From Argentina anserina (taxonomy: Eukaryota > Streptophyta > Magnoliopsida > Rosales > Rosaceae), in NCBI RefSeq assembly GCF_933775445.1, contig NC_065877.1, positions 27,342,001 through 27,406,000 of the forward strand: a stretch of 64,000 nt of DNA, written 5' to 3'. Every line of letters starts with the position of its first letter. The stretch's first letter is position 1. Made by a program: the position numbers and the translations under genes. Under the pieces are notes generated by a model. That model was not told the DNA's origin, made no database searches, and saw nothing but the letters and a program-made list of their open reading frames with translations. This document shows positions 42,740-55,850 of the stretch, piece after piece.

Positions 42740-44480
42740 AACTAAGCATTCTCCTTATATAACAATATTTACAACTGTGACACGATAATTATAAGTCTAT
42801 AATATAATTAATTTCATTCTGAATAAAGCAATTAATAAGATTAAAATAAGATTAATTAATCATGTCTCCTAAGTTGTAGGGTTAGATGGAGAGAATTGAA
42901 CCCAATAATATTTGTTGGCTTATTAGTCCAAAGTGAAATTAGGTTCAAATAAACATCAAGTCATCAACCTTTGTGTTTTTGTTCCTTTCTTCAGGAATAA
43001 AAATCATAAAAACTATATGGAACTTTTGTGCTTCTAATTGCTTATCAAGTTAGCATCAAATGGCCCCCAACAATATAACTTCGTTGATCTTTGCCACAAT
43101 TTTCTTTTACATGATTAGATGTTTAGCCCCACAACATAAAGACCAGGAATAGTGGTATTTGCAAATTGATCAATCAGCCTAATGCCTTATAGCCGACGTT
43201 ACATAATAGTGCTTCCAATAATTCAGTATAGTTAGGTACAGCTAGTGTGCTATATATGATAGTGAAAGAAAACATCATTTCGATCAATTCCAAGGTTGAA
43301 CCATACAATAGTATGCAACTATGGATCCATTTGTAATGATTTTTGACTTTCTGTCCTTCTTCTCTTCTTGCTATGCTCCTTTGTTTCCTTCTCGTTCCCT
43401 AACCTGAGGCGGAAACCAACATTCTATTTCCTCTCAACCAAAACAAACAAAATGCATCCATTAGCGAAGACATGATTTGATTTTAGGGGGTTCAAATATT
43501 TAGTACCGAATCATCGATTACAAGGTCAAAAATAAAAGACACTAATATCATACTAATTTAATATTCTTATTCAATAGCTTCAAAAAAATCTAAAATCAAT
43601 TTAAAATAAAACATAAATGTTTCATATCTTAAAAATCAAATCTAATTTGAAACTCAAAAGAGATGAATAAAATGCAACATAGAGTTATCCATCAAAACAA
43701 AACCTTTTTACTATGTCTAAACTGATTGATATTATTTTAAAATATGGATTTGATGATAGTCACGTAGAAATAAATGAGATTTCACTTATTTATAAGATAG
43801 TATGAGGTAATATTAATTAAGAAATACTCTATTTATTTACTCTAGTTTATAAATAACCTATACTATATAGAATTGTGGTAAAATTGGGGTGGGCTTAAAT
43901 GTAACTCCACCCCTGAATGCATCTACTCTCTCATTTACCCTCACAAATGGCCTACTGCCTTTGTGTCCGTTTTAATTACGTGCACATAGTTCACTTGTCA
44001 GGATCGATATGCCTAATTTTCCAAACTCTTCAGCAGTGTCTGCATGTTTACGGAATAATTGCTAATTGTCATATTTCTAATGGAACCAATGGGAGGATTA
44101 AGTTCTACTACCAAGTAATTCTTAATTATAATCTCTATAAACGAAAAGTAAAACGGGGGCTCTAAATTCTGCTATGAAGCTATAATATATCTGCCCTAAC
44201 TCCCTAAGCCTCAAATCTTAATATCACTTTGACACTTTGCACTACACATATACACGTTAAGATCAAGCAGCATTTTGCACTGTCTTGTACGTGGCCTTTA
44301 ACTAAACTGGCAAACATCCCACCCACTAACTGGGCCAGGATTTAGGTTTGAGACCGTATAGTATTGAACATATACATAGTGTTGAGCCATAAAAACCTAT
44401 AAAACTGTTAGCGTTGCGGATTACCTGATGGCTCGATCCCACATGGTTAGCTAATTTATGTGGAAGATGGTTGCACAATT
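42740..44480. other. Intergenic with hAT-like end at 43914
   Basis: AT-rich with no gene recognised. The segment ending AACTCCACCCCTG (about 43902-43914) has the same terminal word as the hAT relic ending at 34284 and may be a related MITE starting near 43480, but the left end and target duplication were not resolved. Confidence 0.4.
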
Positions 44481-44499
44481 ACCGTTCCAACTCCACTAT

Positions 44500-44640
44500 A
44501 AGTAAAATACAAAGTAGCATTAGGGGAAAAGAGTCCGTGTCATGCGGGTCTTAAGTAAAATACAGAGCAGTGTCAGGAGAAGAGACTGTGCCTTGGTATT
44601 TAAGCAGCGTCAAGAGAAGAGACCATGCCTTGGCGGTTAA
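44500..44640 (+). repeat. Degenerate tandem repeat
   Basis: Three successive units built on TAAGTAAAATAC(A) ... AG(C)A(G)T(C)AGGAGAAGAG...TGCCTTGG, each about 45-60 bases and diverged. They abut the LTR-like repeat at 44686 and may be part of the same element. Confidence 0.55.
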
Positions 44641-44685
44641 ATATGATCTGATGCCTAAGTCAGTTAATGTATTTATGTTAACATG

Positions 44686-44921
44686 TGTTAACGCCACCCC
44701 CTGAATTTAGTGATCTCTAGCTTAATTTCCCCCTGTTCCGGTCAGCGGACCGGTGGCCGGAGACTTGGAAGACCCAGCAAGCAGAAATGCTGGCTCGGCA
44801 ACCCCTCTGCTTGCTCAAGTATCGCCATTAACGCCACACATGGTGGCTCGCCTTTTGGGATAGATACAAGGTGCTAGCACACATTCCCATATCGAAAGAA
44901 GGGCTAAGCACATTCCCCAGT
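44686..44921 (-). repeat. Unclassified LTR-like repeat, inverted copy, part 1
   Basis: Starts TGTTAACGCC, the inverse of the GGTGTTAACA ends at 19423 and 19981. It shares TCAATGGCG / CATTAACGCC, CCAGTCACC / GGTGGCCGG and similar blocks with those copies. It is interrupted at 44921 by a solo LTR and resumes at 49747. Confidence 0.6.
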
Positions 44922-47900
44922 TGTAATACCCCGATTTTCGAGTTTAAATTCGTATAATTCATGTAGATTATTGAATTTGGAATTTGAGTAAAAATCGTAT
45001 TTTTCGCTTTTCCATTGATGTCAGGCGTAACGAAACTGATCTCGGAAATTTTAAATTGAAAAACATTATGTTTTCTGTGACTCGAGAGTCGACTTTTATT
45101 CCCTCGCTCATCTCTGAAAACGTTTTTCACGAAAGTTGTAGAGCTCGTCGATACGAGTTAGTGGAGGCGCGACACACCTAAATCGGATGTCGTATATGAA
45201 AATTATTATCATCGGAAGTTGGTTTCCGATTTTAGAATGCTATAAAATGACTCTTTTTTGGAAACTGAAAAAAAAAATCAGATTTTTCCCGAGCTCTCTC
45301 TCTCATCTCCCCCGACCCTCGTTTCTCTCTAATCTTCTCCGCTGACGATCTCCGTCCTCCGGCCACCGTGCACGACACCGTCGGTGTCGTTGGAGTCGCA
45401 CGGCCGAGACGCTCCGACCCATTGCAGCAGCGACCCACCCCACGTCGTGATGCATCGCCACCAAGGGAACCTAGCAGCTCCTCCGGAAAAATTGACGGCG
45501 CCGGCAACTCAGGGGCTCCGGGCTGTGACAGCGAGTCCTCTTTCCTCTTCCTAGGCGCGATTCCACCGGCAATGAGGCTCGAATCAAGCCGCTTCAGCTC
45601 CGATCCCCTCTCCCTGATCCGAGATCTTGCGGCGACGATTCCAGCGGTTTCCGGCTTGCTTAGGACGAACTGAAGGTATGGTTGTGTCTCTCTCCTTGTG
45701 ATCTACGTTTTTTATGTTGGAAGTTTGTTGATTTGTGGAGTTTTAGGCAGAGGTGATGGTGGAGCGCGTGCTGCCGTCTGCGTGGGAGGAGGTGAGGGCG
45801 GTAGGGGCTAGGCTATCGAGCTAGAACGATGTAGGAAGTGTAATTGCAGGGTTTTGAGGGCTGCATGTGAGGTCACGCGCGCCTATTTGGGCAGTGCATG
45901 AGCGCCACGCGCGGCTGTCAGAGAGTGACGCGTGAGCAGTAATTTCGTGAACAGTAATCTTGCAAACAATGTTTTGTGAACAGTGTTTTAACGGTAATGA
46001 ATCGTCGCCTATGGATTTTACGTATCATTCTTCTAAGCCTTTTATCATGTTATTAGGTAACCGACGAAACGAGTGAGGGAAACACTTTCGATGTTGTGGA
46101 AGTTGCACACAAGCAATAAGGTGAGTAAATCTAACTATGACGAGTCTACCATTGGCGGTGACTCATATTTACGATTTCTTAAAAAGATTGAACTAGGACA
46201 TGTATATAATATAGTGGGTTGTGTATGTGTATACAAATGGTAAACACAATACATATATATGGGTTGCTATTGTCACAACCCCGAAATTTTCAAGTATGAA
46301 ACTCGAAAATCGAAGCCATGAAAACTCAAAACAATCTCAATAAAACGAAATCATCTTATCGTCATTTCGTTACAGCGTATCATTACTGAGTTCATAGTAC
46401 AACTCAGTCGAATGGATTATTACAAAACCAGTTTAAAATTCAAGCATTATTTCAATTGGAAGTGTAAAATCCTCACAATCCTCACAACAAAATGAATAAA
46501 GAAACTTCGAAGTCTTCAGAGTAGTCCGTCAATTCTGCTAATCCACACCTGCAGAACTATCTCCTACACCATCAAATAGGTGCACCGTGATTGTAAACAC
46601 AAACCTGGTAAGCTTTGCAGCTCGTATGAGTAAAAAAATAATATAAGTCGTGTATAAATACAAAAGAAAAGTACTAAAAACATTTAATTATAATTGTACT
46701 CATGAGTCATTGGACGACCTATCTGATTGTCCAATAATATTTGAAAATATAAGTGCTCATGAGAACTCGGGAAACCCATATGTTTACCCAAATACATTTA
46801 TAATACGGGTACTCATGAGCGCCAGGTACTCATCTGTTACCCCTCATGCAGTACGCCGCCAGACATTGGGCAACTATCTGTTACCCAATATCCAAAAATA
46901 TGGGTACTCATAAGCCGGTAATCCATTTGTTACCTCTCATGCCAGTACACCGGCAGACAAACTAGAGCTCTAACTATATCGTAACTGTCGCCTGGCTAAG
47001 GCTAAGTTCCGACATGCCAACACGTCTGAAGACAACAAAAACGTGTTAACATAACTCAAGTTAAAACCACGTACAAAACAATCCTCACATGTTATTGTAC
47101 AAAACCAAGTAACATGCTCAAATAAAATAAATATCAATGTTATAAATGAAATTATTTGAAAACAGGAATATGACAATATATAATATAGCAACCCATTTAT
47201 ATGTATCGATTTTACCAATTATACACATACACAACCCACTATATCATATACATATTATAGTTCAATCTATTAAAATATGTGCAATTTTGAATATCCGCTA
47301 AGGGTAGATTCGTCATTATGAGATTTTACTCACCTTATAATCCTGAGCGTAATTTTCCACAATTCCGCAAGCAAATCATTTACTTGTTGTGTCGATCACC
47401 TAGAATAGATAAGAAGTGATTTAGAAGCGTTACGTAAAACCTCAAATGCCGAAAAAGTACTAATGTTTTACTGTTAAACAATTTTCGGTTTTTACGAAAT
47501 TACTGTTCACGTAATCACTATTCATATATTACTGTTCATATACGTATTGTTTACGTATTACTTTTCATATATGTGTCGTTTACGTATTCATGTACACTAA
47601 TGTACTATTCATAGTAAATACTGTCCGTAAATACTAATCACCGATTTACCTTTCAAAATTTATTTTACAATTTCTGTACCTAAAATACTTTTACATTTAA
47701 TGTACGTAATTTACTTTTTACATTCACCGTACAGAAATCACTTTTCACAAAAAATTACTGTTTGAAATTTAGGGTTCACGCGCCACCTCCGGTAACAGTG
47801 CATGGCGCTCACACGCCTCCCTACAATGGCAGCGCGTGGAGCTCACGCGCCACTCAACCACAGCCCACCGCCGCCCAAAACCTCTCGTGTCTTCCTCTCC

Positions 47901-49741
47901 TCCCTTTCCACGGCCTTAAGCCGCCTCCTGCCCCCTTCACGCCCCTCACGCGCCGCCTAAGGCGGCGGTACAAATCTCCCCTCCTCCTCCTCCTCCTCCT
48001 CCTCCGAATCTCCTCAAATCTCCATCAATTCAACAACAATCAATCAAGCGAACTCTTACTAGATAAGGCTTCAGAATCACCGGGATATCACCGAAGGTGC
48101 TTGAATCTCGGCGGCGGCAAAATCGAGCAGCGGGAAGGCAACGCGCGAATCGAGCTCCAATCTCGTCTCAGGTGGCACTGGGCGTAAGGAGAGGGGGAGA
48201 CGTGCTCGCCTCGTGCACTGGCGTCGCAGGAGGAGGAGTTTGGACGGCGGAGGAAAAAGCAGTGGCGTCGAGTTGTCGTGCAAGCTTCACGGTAGCGAGG
48301 GAGGTCACATCTTGCTCGGGGTTTGTTGCGGTCGAGCTTGCGGAGCTTTTGAGACCGGCGGTGAGAGCCACAGACGTCCGGTTGGCGAGATCCCCGGCGA
48401 GAGTTTTTTGAGAGAGAGAAGAGCGGCTGCGGGGGAAGGAGGAGAGAGAATGAGGGTTTCCGAAAATGGAAACCCTAACCCTTAATAATTCCTTTTTATA
48501 CCCTTTTCTAAATTAGAAACTAACTTCCGTCGCTAATGACTTTCACGTACGAGTCCAATTAGAACGCGTGACGTGTCCACGAACTCGTATCGACGAGCTC
48601 TAGAACTTCCGTGAAGGACATTTTCAGAAACGAGCGACAGAGTAAAAGTCAATTCTCGCGTCGCGGAAACGTAACGTGTTTCTAATTTAGTTTTCCGAAT
48701 ACGGTTCCATTTTCGATTTCGACAACGTCGCGAAGCGAAACAAATGCGTTTTATTAATTTTACGAAGTTTATTAATTTCTAAGAATTCAAATAATTTGAT
48801 CCCGAAAAATCGGGTCATTACAGCTATATTATATGTTACGTTTTTATTTTGCAAATGAGTTTGTATTGTGGTAACTTTATTTATATTGTTGAGCAAGAGT
48901 CGCTTGGTTGTAGTACAATAAACATGCGTTGATTGTTATATTGTACGTAGTTTTAACATGATGTCTTGTTAAAACGTTTTTATAGTTTTCGGATGTTGTT
49001 GGCAGTAATCGGAACCAAGCCTTGGTCAGGTGTCAGTTACGATCAGTTAGAGAGCTCTAGTCTGTCTGTCGGTGTACTGCATGAGGGGTAATAGATGGGT
49101 TGCCTTGGTCTCATGAGTACCCATGTTTTTGTGTGATATTGGGTAATATATGGGTTGTCTAGTATCTGTCGGCGTGAGGGGTAACAGATGAATACCTGGG
49201 TCTCATGAGTACCCGTGTTTTTAAATGTTCTTTGGGTAAACATATGGGTTGCCCAATATCTCATGAGTGCACATATTTTCAAATATTATTGGACAACCAG
49301 ATGGGTCGTCCAGTGTCTCATGAGTACATTTTAAATGTTATCAGTTATTTTCCTTTGTATGCAATGTGTATTATACTGTTGGTTTACTTATACGAGCTAC
49401 AAAGCTTACCGAGTTTGTGTTTACAATCCCGGTGCACCTATTCGATGGTGTAGGGGATGGCTCTGCAGGTGTGGATTAGCAGAATTGGAGGGCTTACTTT
49501 GAAGATTGTCGAAGTTTATTTATTCTATTTTTGGTGAGGATTGAGAGAATTTTACATTTCCATTTGTTATAATACTTGAGTTATAAACTGGTTATATATT
49601 AATCAAGTCGACTGAGTCGTACTATGAACTCAGTTTCGATACACTGTTACTATAAGATAATTTCAATATATTTGAGATTGTTTTAGAGTTTTCATGGCTT
49701 TAATTTTGAGTTTTATCATTCGAAATTTCGAGATTGTGACA
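44922..49741 (+). repeat. Solo LTR (Gypsy-like), outer, with nested solo LTR
   Basis: Begins TGTAATACCCCGATTTTCG and ends GAGATTGTGACA, flanked by perfect CCAGT duplications (44917-44921, 49742-49746). Without the inner insertion it is about 2.26 kb. It shares start, end, GAGTACCC repeats (49080-49330) and the CTTACCGAGTTTGTG / GGTGCACCTATTCGATGG box with the solo LTR at 31201-33876. No gag-pol. Confidence 0.87.
46271..48822 (-). repeat. Solo LTR (Gypsy-like), inner, inverted
   Basis: Reads TGTCACAACCCCGAAATTTT at the left and CGGGTCATTACA at the right; in its own direction it starts TGTAATGACCCG and ends GTTGTGACA. Flanked by perfect GCTAT duplications (46266-46270, 48823-48827). 2552 bases. 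It inserted in reverse orientation into the outer solo LTR of the same superfamily. The GC-rich part (47760-48480) yields overlapping long frames on both strands that I do not regard as genes. Confidence 0.88.
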
Positions 49742-49746
49742 CCAGT

Positions 49747-49860
49747 GCACCTATAAATAGGTTGCCTAAACCACTTAGAAGAGGTAACGTATTCCCAAGT
49801 CCTTAACTCTCGAACTTATTCCGCATCAGATACTAACTTAAGCTTCAGAGGGTCGAAGAC
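49747..49860 (-). repeat. Unclassified LTR-like repeat, inverted copy, part 2
   Basis: Continuation of 44686-44921 beyond the solo LTR. In reverse it reads CGAGAGTTAAGGACTTGGGA, matching GAGAGTTAAGGATTTAGGAA at about 19120. Weaker similarity to 18990-19095 extends to about 49930. Confidence 0.6.
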
Positions 49861-49930
49861 TGGCGCACCGCCGGCCCTATGACTTTGACTCGTTGTGTGC
49901 AGGTCACACTGAGATGACCCAGAAAAATAC

Positions 49931-52062
49931 AAGCGGATTTTGCTCCCATAACAACATAGTAAAAGTATGTAAGTAATAGTTGCTCAATTAATGAGTAGAG
50001 AGACATGAACCTTTTAGAAGTGTGGGGAATGAGGTTAATCATTTACTCCTTGATGTAGGACTAGGTATTTTCCCATATTTCTCTGGTGCTTTCTTTGAAC
50101 CGCACAAGAGGGCACATTCAAGCGCCAATGACGCTAGTTCTAGAGTCATCATGAAGCTAAGGTTGTTGTCTTGATGATGATGTGATCAGGTTTTGCTATT
50201 TAGTGTGTTATATTAGTGATAAACCGTGGTGATTATCAACAAAAACATGATGAAATTTCAATATTTAACGTTAGTTTTGCATATATTTTTTCTCTAAAAT
50301 ATGGTAGTCTTGCACACGCTTAAGAATCCTTTTTGTAGGTATTAGAATTAAAGCAATTAATCAGTACAGAATTTCTGATCTTCATGATTTTAGTCAAATC
50401 CAAAACTCAAGTCTCTTCTGGAGACCCTATACTGGGCACAATGCATTTACATTATAGCATCCAACTTTGACCTCATCACATACAGGAAAATTGCAAGTTT
50501 GTTCATAGGAAAATAAAGATGCAAGTTGGGTTAGCACAACTTGGCCGTATATATAGTTAGTGGGAGATCACGCGAAGATAAACAATACCATAATGATTTG
50601 GTTTCCTATCTAATACTGGATGTCAATACAAATGCTTCATGTCTGAATCAAGATCCTGAACTTATTTTATGCTAACTCATTGTCACCATCCTTACCCAGA
50701 TAATCTAATTAAAAGCCGGATTTTTCTGCTTCTAGAGCCTGGACATCATTTTCCACATCTCTTTTGATTTTTTCTGCAATTCCCCAATCCCCATTTACCA
50801 ACTTGTCCACTTCAACTAGCTTTACTTGCCCTACTAATCTATTTATTCATGAACATGTCATTGCTGAGTGACCAACTTTTGGAGTTGATAGTTGATCCTT
50901 AATCAAGAGTCATAGCTGCATATAGTTGGCAACTTGTATAACACAATGAGGAGTTAATTCCAAAAGTACATGATTGATATGAGCTATAGCCAACTTCATA
51001 ATTAGAACCGCTTGGTTTTTATTAAAAATCTTGAATAGATCAGGTGTGTAAAATATAGAAAAAAAGAGGTGTTAGAATAGCACCGCCCCTCTTTCATTAT
51101 TTCTTTTAGACAGAAGAAATGTATAGACGGTTCTACTACTACCTATTAGTATCGAACGATGACGGAAACAACGGCTACCACCGGATCTGGCATGCAATCT
51201 GAGTTGTTTTACCAGTTAGTTTGTTAATAAAAACCTGACTATTCCTCCAAAAAACACTCAGACGATGTATTACTGGCCTTGATCACTCGTATCCAAATAG
51301 ATATTCTTAAGTTTATATTGTATTCCTCCCCCAATTAGGAGTGATCATCTTTTCACCTAATTAGCTCTTGTATTCGTCATTCCGGCCTTCTTTAATCTTT
51401 GATACTCCTTTCACTTTTATCTCTAGTTAATCACATTGCCGTTTCTTCATTCATCATAAGAATGAAGAACCAAGAGAAGGGGATGGCGAGTTCCAAGGGA
51501 AGCCCGAGACCCTCCAGGTGATCGAAGAAAGGTTTAGGAATAATATCAAATTGATTGGGCCAAGGCCCACGCCCGGTAGGTCCCACACGTATGGGGTCAC
51601 AGAACACGTGTCTCAGGGTCCGCTGCCCACACAGGGCCAACAAAGAAGACCAAACCACAGTACAGAACTACAGATATGACTGGGTACGAATGACAGTAGT
51701 TGCTTGACCAGAGAAGGGGAAAAAGAAACATGCAACTTGTACAGAAATATCTCCAACAGTTGCACAACTTGTAGATAACGGAGCTGGATCCATCAGTAGA
51801 GCACTGAATGATATTTATGCTGTTAACAGTTGCTTTATGGTAGATAATTCAGAGAAGAAGAATGAAATAGGGAAATCTCATCAATTAACACAAGGAGGAT
51901 GAAACGGTTCAGACAATGCCACCACCATTTGATGGTATGGCAGAGGAGGCACAATAAATTAAACATAGATTTGCCTAAACTGAAAGATTGCTTCTTGCTG
52001 ATCATGTTTTTGCTGCTGCACTTCCCAATTCTCTAGTAATTAGCTGAATCAATTCAGTGGCA
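49931..52062. other. Intergenic, downstream of the DnaJ gene
   Basis: No supported gene. It contains a small perfect-stem hairpin near 51062-51095 (AAAGAGGTG ... CCTCTTT) and a G-box ACACGTGT near 51606. The part next to 52063 must hold the 3' UTR of the DnaJ gene. Confidence 0.5.
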
Positions 52063-54552
52063 TTATCTTGCGGAAATACCCGAGTTATCATTAGAGGAGA
52101 CATCGTGCCCTGATGTAACCTTCTGCTTCCTGCCCTCCCTTCGCCTACCGGTTTCTCCTCCGGGAATCCTTTCTCTGTCTGACATCCCCTTCCCGATCCC
52201 TTGCTGGCTTCCCGCCTGTCTTCACAACATCATTCACACAGAGATAAATATGGAGCCTCACAAATTAATCAAAAGAACGAAAAATAAAATCACAGCAGAA
52301 TGGTCATAGCCAAAATGCATAATTGTTTTCCTGGTGGATAACTATGATGTAAAACTTTAACTGGAATAAACACGTTTTCCATACGCTGAACTTTTAGTTC
52401 ATAATTAATCTCAATTAATTGCCCCAACTGTAAATCAACTTGAGGACATGCGTTCAACAGTTTCACAAAACACACATAATACATTAGCTGAGGCATTGTT
52501 TTAGATTTGAAAAAATAAAAGGAAAGAGCACTAACCCCTACACAAAAATTGTGGAAATGAGCGTCAAAACCAGAATTGTCCAAGGTTGTCTGGCAATAAT
52601 TCATGTTGCCATAATTCATTTCGGAAGAATTACGTTTGTTATTGGGAGTAGAACTTTCACTGTAGCATGTATACGATGATGAAGAGTTAGAACAGGAAGC
52701 AAGAGGCTGAGAGCTGGAGCTATAACTCTCAACATCCCCCTGAAACATTTCTTCAAAGAGCTCCTTCAACTGTTCGAAGCTCTCCCCTCCATTTTCCTGT
52801 CCGTTACACATGTCAATAGCAGCAGCAATTACAATATCCACAATACCATCTCATTGAATCAAAAGATGAGAAACGAAACCTAGACTCCTGGCAAAATCGC
52901 AAAAGTAATATCTGAACGCTTTTCTAAATTAGCAGATGAGAATATGAATGTAATTCATGAAAATGTAAAATTACCAAGAAATTTCACTAACTTAATGGGA
53001 AGAAAAGTCAATTAAATAATTATGCACGTTGCGAACTTGCGATGACCCATTGTCAACCGTTGATTGTAGGAATATTGTGGGACCTACTGAGTATTCAAAC
53101 TCTTTAAGATGGGCCATTTAAAAGAGACTTCCTAGGATTTCAACACAAAAGAGATCACCAAAGCATACAAAAGAGCTGATATATACATATGACCCAAAAT
53201 AAGAAAAGAAAAAAAAGGAGAGCCTATCTAAATGTGTTTAATTTATTTAAAAGGACCGTGCACCCTTGAATGATAATCAAGATTATGCTCAAGAACAAAA
53301 CCAACATTGCCTTGTGTATTAGGATTCAGCAAAACGTTAAGCCTAATGTGTAAAGCAGAATAAAATTAGAATTACTTGATATTTCCCAAAAAGCATAAAA
53401 CTATAAGTCCCTTTTTTTTGGGTCAATGATAAAACTATCGGTCCCTTTTCCTATTATCAAGTTCAACAACATATTTTGATTTATGAATCAATACCAATAA
53501 AAGAGTGCAAGTATTATCCTAGGAAGCAAAAGAAATGCCACGAATTTGTGGTAACATACATTCGGCTTAGTCTGGCTCATCATCACAGCCATCTCGCTCA
53601 AAAAATCACCCATCCCCTGCACCAACATGTTCCCAATAAGCTCATAATCACAAAATAGGCATACTCTTGTGGCCTTGTGAGTGTATGCAATAATTTGGTG
53701 GGTGTAGGAAGAGATTCCATGCTGCAATTATAGAGGCTTACATTTCCGTCATCATCACTTTCATAAGCTCCTACATCGTACAGAAACCTCTTGTTCGCGT
53801 CAGACAGAACTGCAAAAAGATCAAAACACATGCTTCTCGTGATTTCATAAGAATACAAAACCCTCTCTGTTTCTTTATACAAGAACCTAGAAGTTTTTCT
53901 TTTTTAATTGATCGAAGACAAAGAGCCTAGAAGTTGAAACATGAATACAAAACAGATCGATGGAATTACCAGAATAGGCTTGTTGAATGTCCTGAAACTT
54001 CTGCTTGGCTTCTTCCACGAACTTTGAATTTCCAGAGGCAGAGCAGCGATCTGGGTGCCATCTCTACATCAACAAACACAGATTTCTTAATGCAGAGCTC
54101 AATACACAATACAAGAACACAGAATATTCCCAAACCTTCTTATAAATCCCATAAAAAACCAATGGTTTTCGACCTTTCTAACCTGTTTGATGTTACAACC
54201 AAAAACCCAATTTGGTTCCACTGAAGAACCAAATGGGACTAAATGACCCTGCACCACACCCAATACTGAACAATAGTCAAAAGGCTATTCTTTTCATGAT
54301 TTGGCAAAACACCCAGAATTTAATCGGAGAGAAAGACTATTCCTTTAGCTATAGCTTACAATTCTAACACTGCCCAATTCAGTAAATTGCAAAATTCAAG
54401 TGTTGCAGTCATAAAAACTGGGTCATAAAAGTTATAGAGGCTCTAACCATTGCAAGTTTCTTATAAGCATTCCGGAGCTCCAAGTCCGAGCATTCCTTTT
54501 TCAACCCCAAAAGAGCATAATAGTCCTTGGCTTTCTCTTCCCCATTAGCCAT
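52063..54552 (-). CDS. DnaJ (J-domain) co-chaperone
   Basis: Six exons on the minus strand: 54552-54448, 54063-53970, 53809-53742, 53616-53560, 52796-52536 and 52215-52063. They give a 245-residue protein. Residues about 9-75 are a J-domain: YYALLGLKKECSDLELRNAYKKLAM, the HPD motif at 38-40 (RWHPDRC), FQDIQQAYSVLSD and KRFLYDVG. It would stimulate the ATPase of an Hsp70 partner. An acidic GAYESDDDGN linker and a GMGDFLSEMAVMMSQTKPN helix follow. A Ser-rich central region (SYSSSSQPLASCSNSSSS) and a basic C-end (GRRRREGR-like, then KQKVTSGHDVSSNDNSG) complete it. There is no Gly/Phe region, no zinc domain and no signal or transmembrane segment, so it is a class C (type III) J-protein, probably cytosolic or nuclear. 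All junctions are GT-AG and keep the frame. The donor of exon 5 has an alternative 6 bases upstream that also keeps frame. Confidence 0.9.
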
Positions 54553-55850
54553 TCTTCAACTCGTTGGAACAAAAAAAGCACCCCAAACTGGCACAAAGAC
54601 AACACCACCAAACCAAAACCACAACACAGCTTTTCTGGTCGACAAATTATAGTACCAAAGAGAAGGGCTTGCTTAACACCACGCAATCATAGAAGAAAGA
54701 GGGGAGTTTCAGAGTTTGTATGCAATAAAACCAGGTCTACAACATGGTGATGAATTGGATACAGAAGAAAAATATTAAACATGTTTGAAATGGGAGAGAA
54801 ACAAGGAGCAGCAAACCTTCCCAAGAAATCTCCAGAAACCAATCAAACACATCTAAATTATAAATAGGTTGTTTGTGATTTTACACTGTTTGTTTAGTCA
54901 AGTGGGTTTAAATTAATAGAATCTTGAGGGTGATGAACGGTGGAGATCGGAGGGAGGTATAAGATATTTATGCAGGCTGGGTATCCAGAAGTTTCTGCAT
55001 TTTCACTGTTTTCCAGAGACTTTCTGACGTCGACGGAACCTTTTTTGTGAGATGGAAACTGGGACGGCGGACCCACGCCCGCCATTGCTTTCAAAACACA
55101 ACTTGTAACTCAACTGGGCGAGGCATCAAAACTACGAACTATGCAGTTGTTGGAATTGGGCTCTGAATCTCTGCAATTCACTCATGTGCCTTTTTTTTTC
55201 CTTATATAATACCAATAATTTTGAACTTTTGTGCTAAAATGCTGTGACACCGACACTTTAAGTTGAGGATATAAATTCACATCGATGAAAAATAATGTAA
55301 AAAATGGCCGTCGGTTTATAAGATTGGTTCTGGCTCGTTCTAATATGGTCTCTAAATCTTATGGCTTGGCGGGTTTTGTCCATACTCTTTTTGAGCCGGT
55401 TGTTTGGTTCCACTGTTTTCCTCTTTTCCCCTTAAAAATGGATCGGTTTGTATACCAGTTTTAATTTTCTAATACTATATATTAACCAATATATAATTAG
55501 TATGAAAAATCCACAATTTATACTAACCAATAACGTTGGTATACCAATTAAGTGGTACGGTTGGTACTCGGTTGATACGGTTGGTAATAGGCTTTTACCA
55601 ACATATTTATGGCCCAAAAATTTAAAGGCTCAATCCAAATAAGTAATAACAAATAAGTGAAATAGCAATAGAATTCCAAAGTCTTATATAACTTCAACCA
55701 AATTACCAAATAAAAAGTCATAAATAGAAAGCCAAAGTCCAAATAGCCAAACTGTTAAAGTACTTATGAATTCTCAAAACAATTGAAAAAATAAATGATA
55801 GGTTTAAAGGCGATATATGTTGGCATGTTATAAGCAGTAATGGTGCTACT
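54553..55850. other. DnaJ upstream region and spacer
   Basis: Includes the 5' UTR and promoter of the minus-strand DnaJ gene; an ATTATAAATAGG stretch near 54856 could hold its TATA box when read in reverse (CTATTTATAAT). Further right is AT-rich sequence with GGTTGGTACTCGGTTGATAC-type words, probably an old MITE. Confidence 0.4.

Noticed and set aside
45232..45673. Frames of 91-101 codons near the start of the outer solo LTR
   Set aside because: Within the LTR, equivalent to the GC-rich block of the other copies; not protein-like.
47762..48485. Frames of 68-141 codons on both strands (Pro/Arg/Leu-rich)
   Set aside because: Same situation in the inner solo LTR 46271-48822; low-complexity translations and mutual overlap.
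52290..52841. A 183-codon minus-strand frame read as a stand-alone gene
   Set aside because: It is exon 5 of the DnaJ gene plus intron read-through on both sides; splice sites at 52796 and 52536 explain it.
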